Shown here: one piece after another, positions 13,954 through 14,318 of the stretch
How the letters are laid out: every line of letters begins with the position of its first letter
How positions within the stretch are numbered: position 1 is the first letter of the stretch
Notes under the pieces: model-generated
Databases searched by the model: none
Told to the model about the DNA's origin: nothing
Seen by the model: only the letters and a program-made list of their open reading frames with translations
Translations under genes and position numbers: made by a program
Assembly (NCBI GenBank): GCA_023433855.1
Contig: JAEYTV010000288.1
Coordinates: 1-14,318, forward strand
Direction: 5' to 3'
DNA from: Pseudomonadota bacterium
Lineage (GTDB): Bacteria > Pseudomonadota > Alphaproteobacteria > Rhizobiales > Rhizobiaceae
DNA: 14,318 nucleotides

Positions 13954-14318
13954 ATGACCGAACCCAATCATCGTGCCGATTTGAAGAGCCGCCTCGAATT
14001 TGCGGGTCTTGGCGAGGAGCAGCGCCAGCATCTCACAAAACTACGCCCTGTCATCAAGGAAGCTGTCGGAGGGGCGCTGGATGACTTCTACAGGAAGGTC
14101 AAAAACAATCCCCATACCTCCCAGTTCTTTTCTGACGAAAGCCATATAGCTCATGCGAAGAGCCGTCAGGCCGCCCATTGGGAGGCAATTGCCTCCGGCA
14201 GGTACGACGACGGATATGTGGATGCCGTTTCGGCAATCGGGCGCGTCCATGCGCGGCTTGGGGTTGAGCCACGTTGGTACATCGGCGGCTATGCCGTGGT
14301 CGTGGACGGGCTCGTGCG
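13954..14318 (+). CDS. Globin-coupled methyl-accepting chemotaxis protein, N-terminal sensor part (runs off the window)
   Basis: The first 121 codons encode a protoglobin-type sensor domain like that of HemAT: DDFYRKVKNNPHTSQFFSD (43-61) and GRVHARLGVEPRWYIGGY (96-113). His99 is the expected proximal haem ligand, and the following G-x-P-x-W-Y-I-G segment is the family hallmark. Such proteins bind O2 at haem and signal through a C-terminal MCP domain (aerotaxis), or less often a GGDEF or kinase domain; the output domain lies beyond the window, so MCP is inferred. The start ATG 13954 has GGAG 6 nt upstream. An in-frame ATG at 13939 lacks a ribosome site. It is divergent from recF. Confidence 0.85.
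   Translation, partial: MTEPNHRADLKSRLEFAGLGEEQRQHLTKLRPVIKEAVGGALDDFYRKVKNNPHTSQFFSDESHIAHAKSRQAAHWEAIASGRYDDGYVDAVSAIGRVHARLGVEPRWYIGGYAVVVDGLV

Noticed and set aside
1..14318. CRISPR arrays, insertion sequences, tRNA genes, integration sites
   Set aside because: No regularly spaced repeats, transposase frames, terminal inverted repeats or tRNA-like cloverleaf sequences were seen on either strand.

Overview
The window reads as chromosomal DNA of an alphaproteobacterium of the Rhizobiaceae (Rhizobium, Agrobacterium, Ensifer or a relative). It is GC-rich and gene-dense. The protein flavours are rhizobial: a membrane-anchored CycM-type cytochrome c, the HIT-NudC pair, a 330-residue adenosine kinase, a MoeB without zinc cysteines and a globin-coupled chemoreceptor. 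A small 4.5S-type SRP RNA lies directly upstream of dnaX. The assignment rests on remembered family features; no search was run.

Layout. Positions 1-212 hold the 3' end of a PagL-type lipid A deacylase whose frame is interrupted upstream. On the minus strand follow a LysE/RhtB exporter, ybaB (with a 1-nt frameshift near its 3' end), dnaX and the SRP RNA gene ffs, which has its own promoter and terminator. A plus-strand pair (HIT protein, NudC) overlaps by ATGA. It converges on the minus-strand pair kdsB-pheA at a strong shared hairpin. Divergent from kdsB is cycM, which ends in a clear terminator and faces an AEC-family permease. The 328-nt gap 8237-8564 holds an unexplained minus-strand terminator and an 18-bp dyad. 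Then come adenosine kinase (+), a secreted SH3-domain protein (-) and a 2-hydroxyacid dehydrogenase (+). A minus-strand operon recF-moeB-GNAT follows; its last gene runs 111 nt antisense into the dehydrogenase. The right edge is the sensor domain of a globin-coupled methyl-accepting chemotaxis protein (+).

How the genes work together. Most are housekeeping: replication and repair (DnaX, YbaB, RecF), protein targeting (SRP RNA), nucleotide and NAD clean-up (HIT, NudC, adenosine kinase), phenylalanine and Kdo synthesis (PheA, KdsB), respiration (CycM) and cofactor sulfur transfer (MoeB). Accessory elements are the exporter, the AEC permease, the SH3 protein and the oxygen-type chemoreceptor.

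I did not find a convincing new multi-gene system. The best leads are the ybaB frameshift, the broken pagL end, the orphan terminator and dyad upstream of the AEC gene, and the antisense tail of the GNAT gene.
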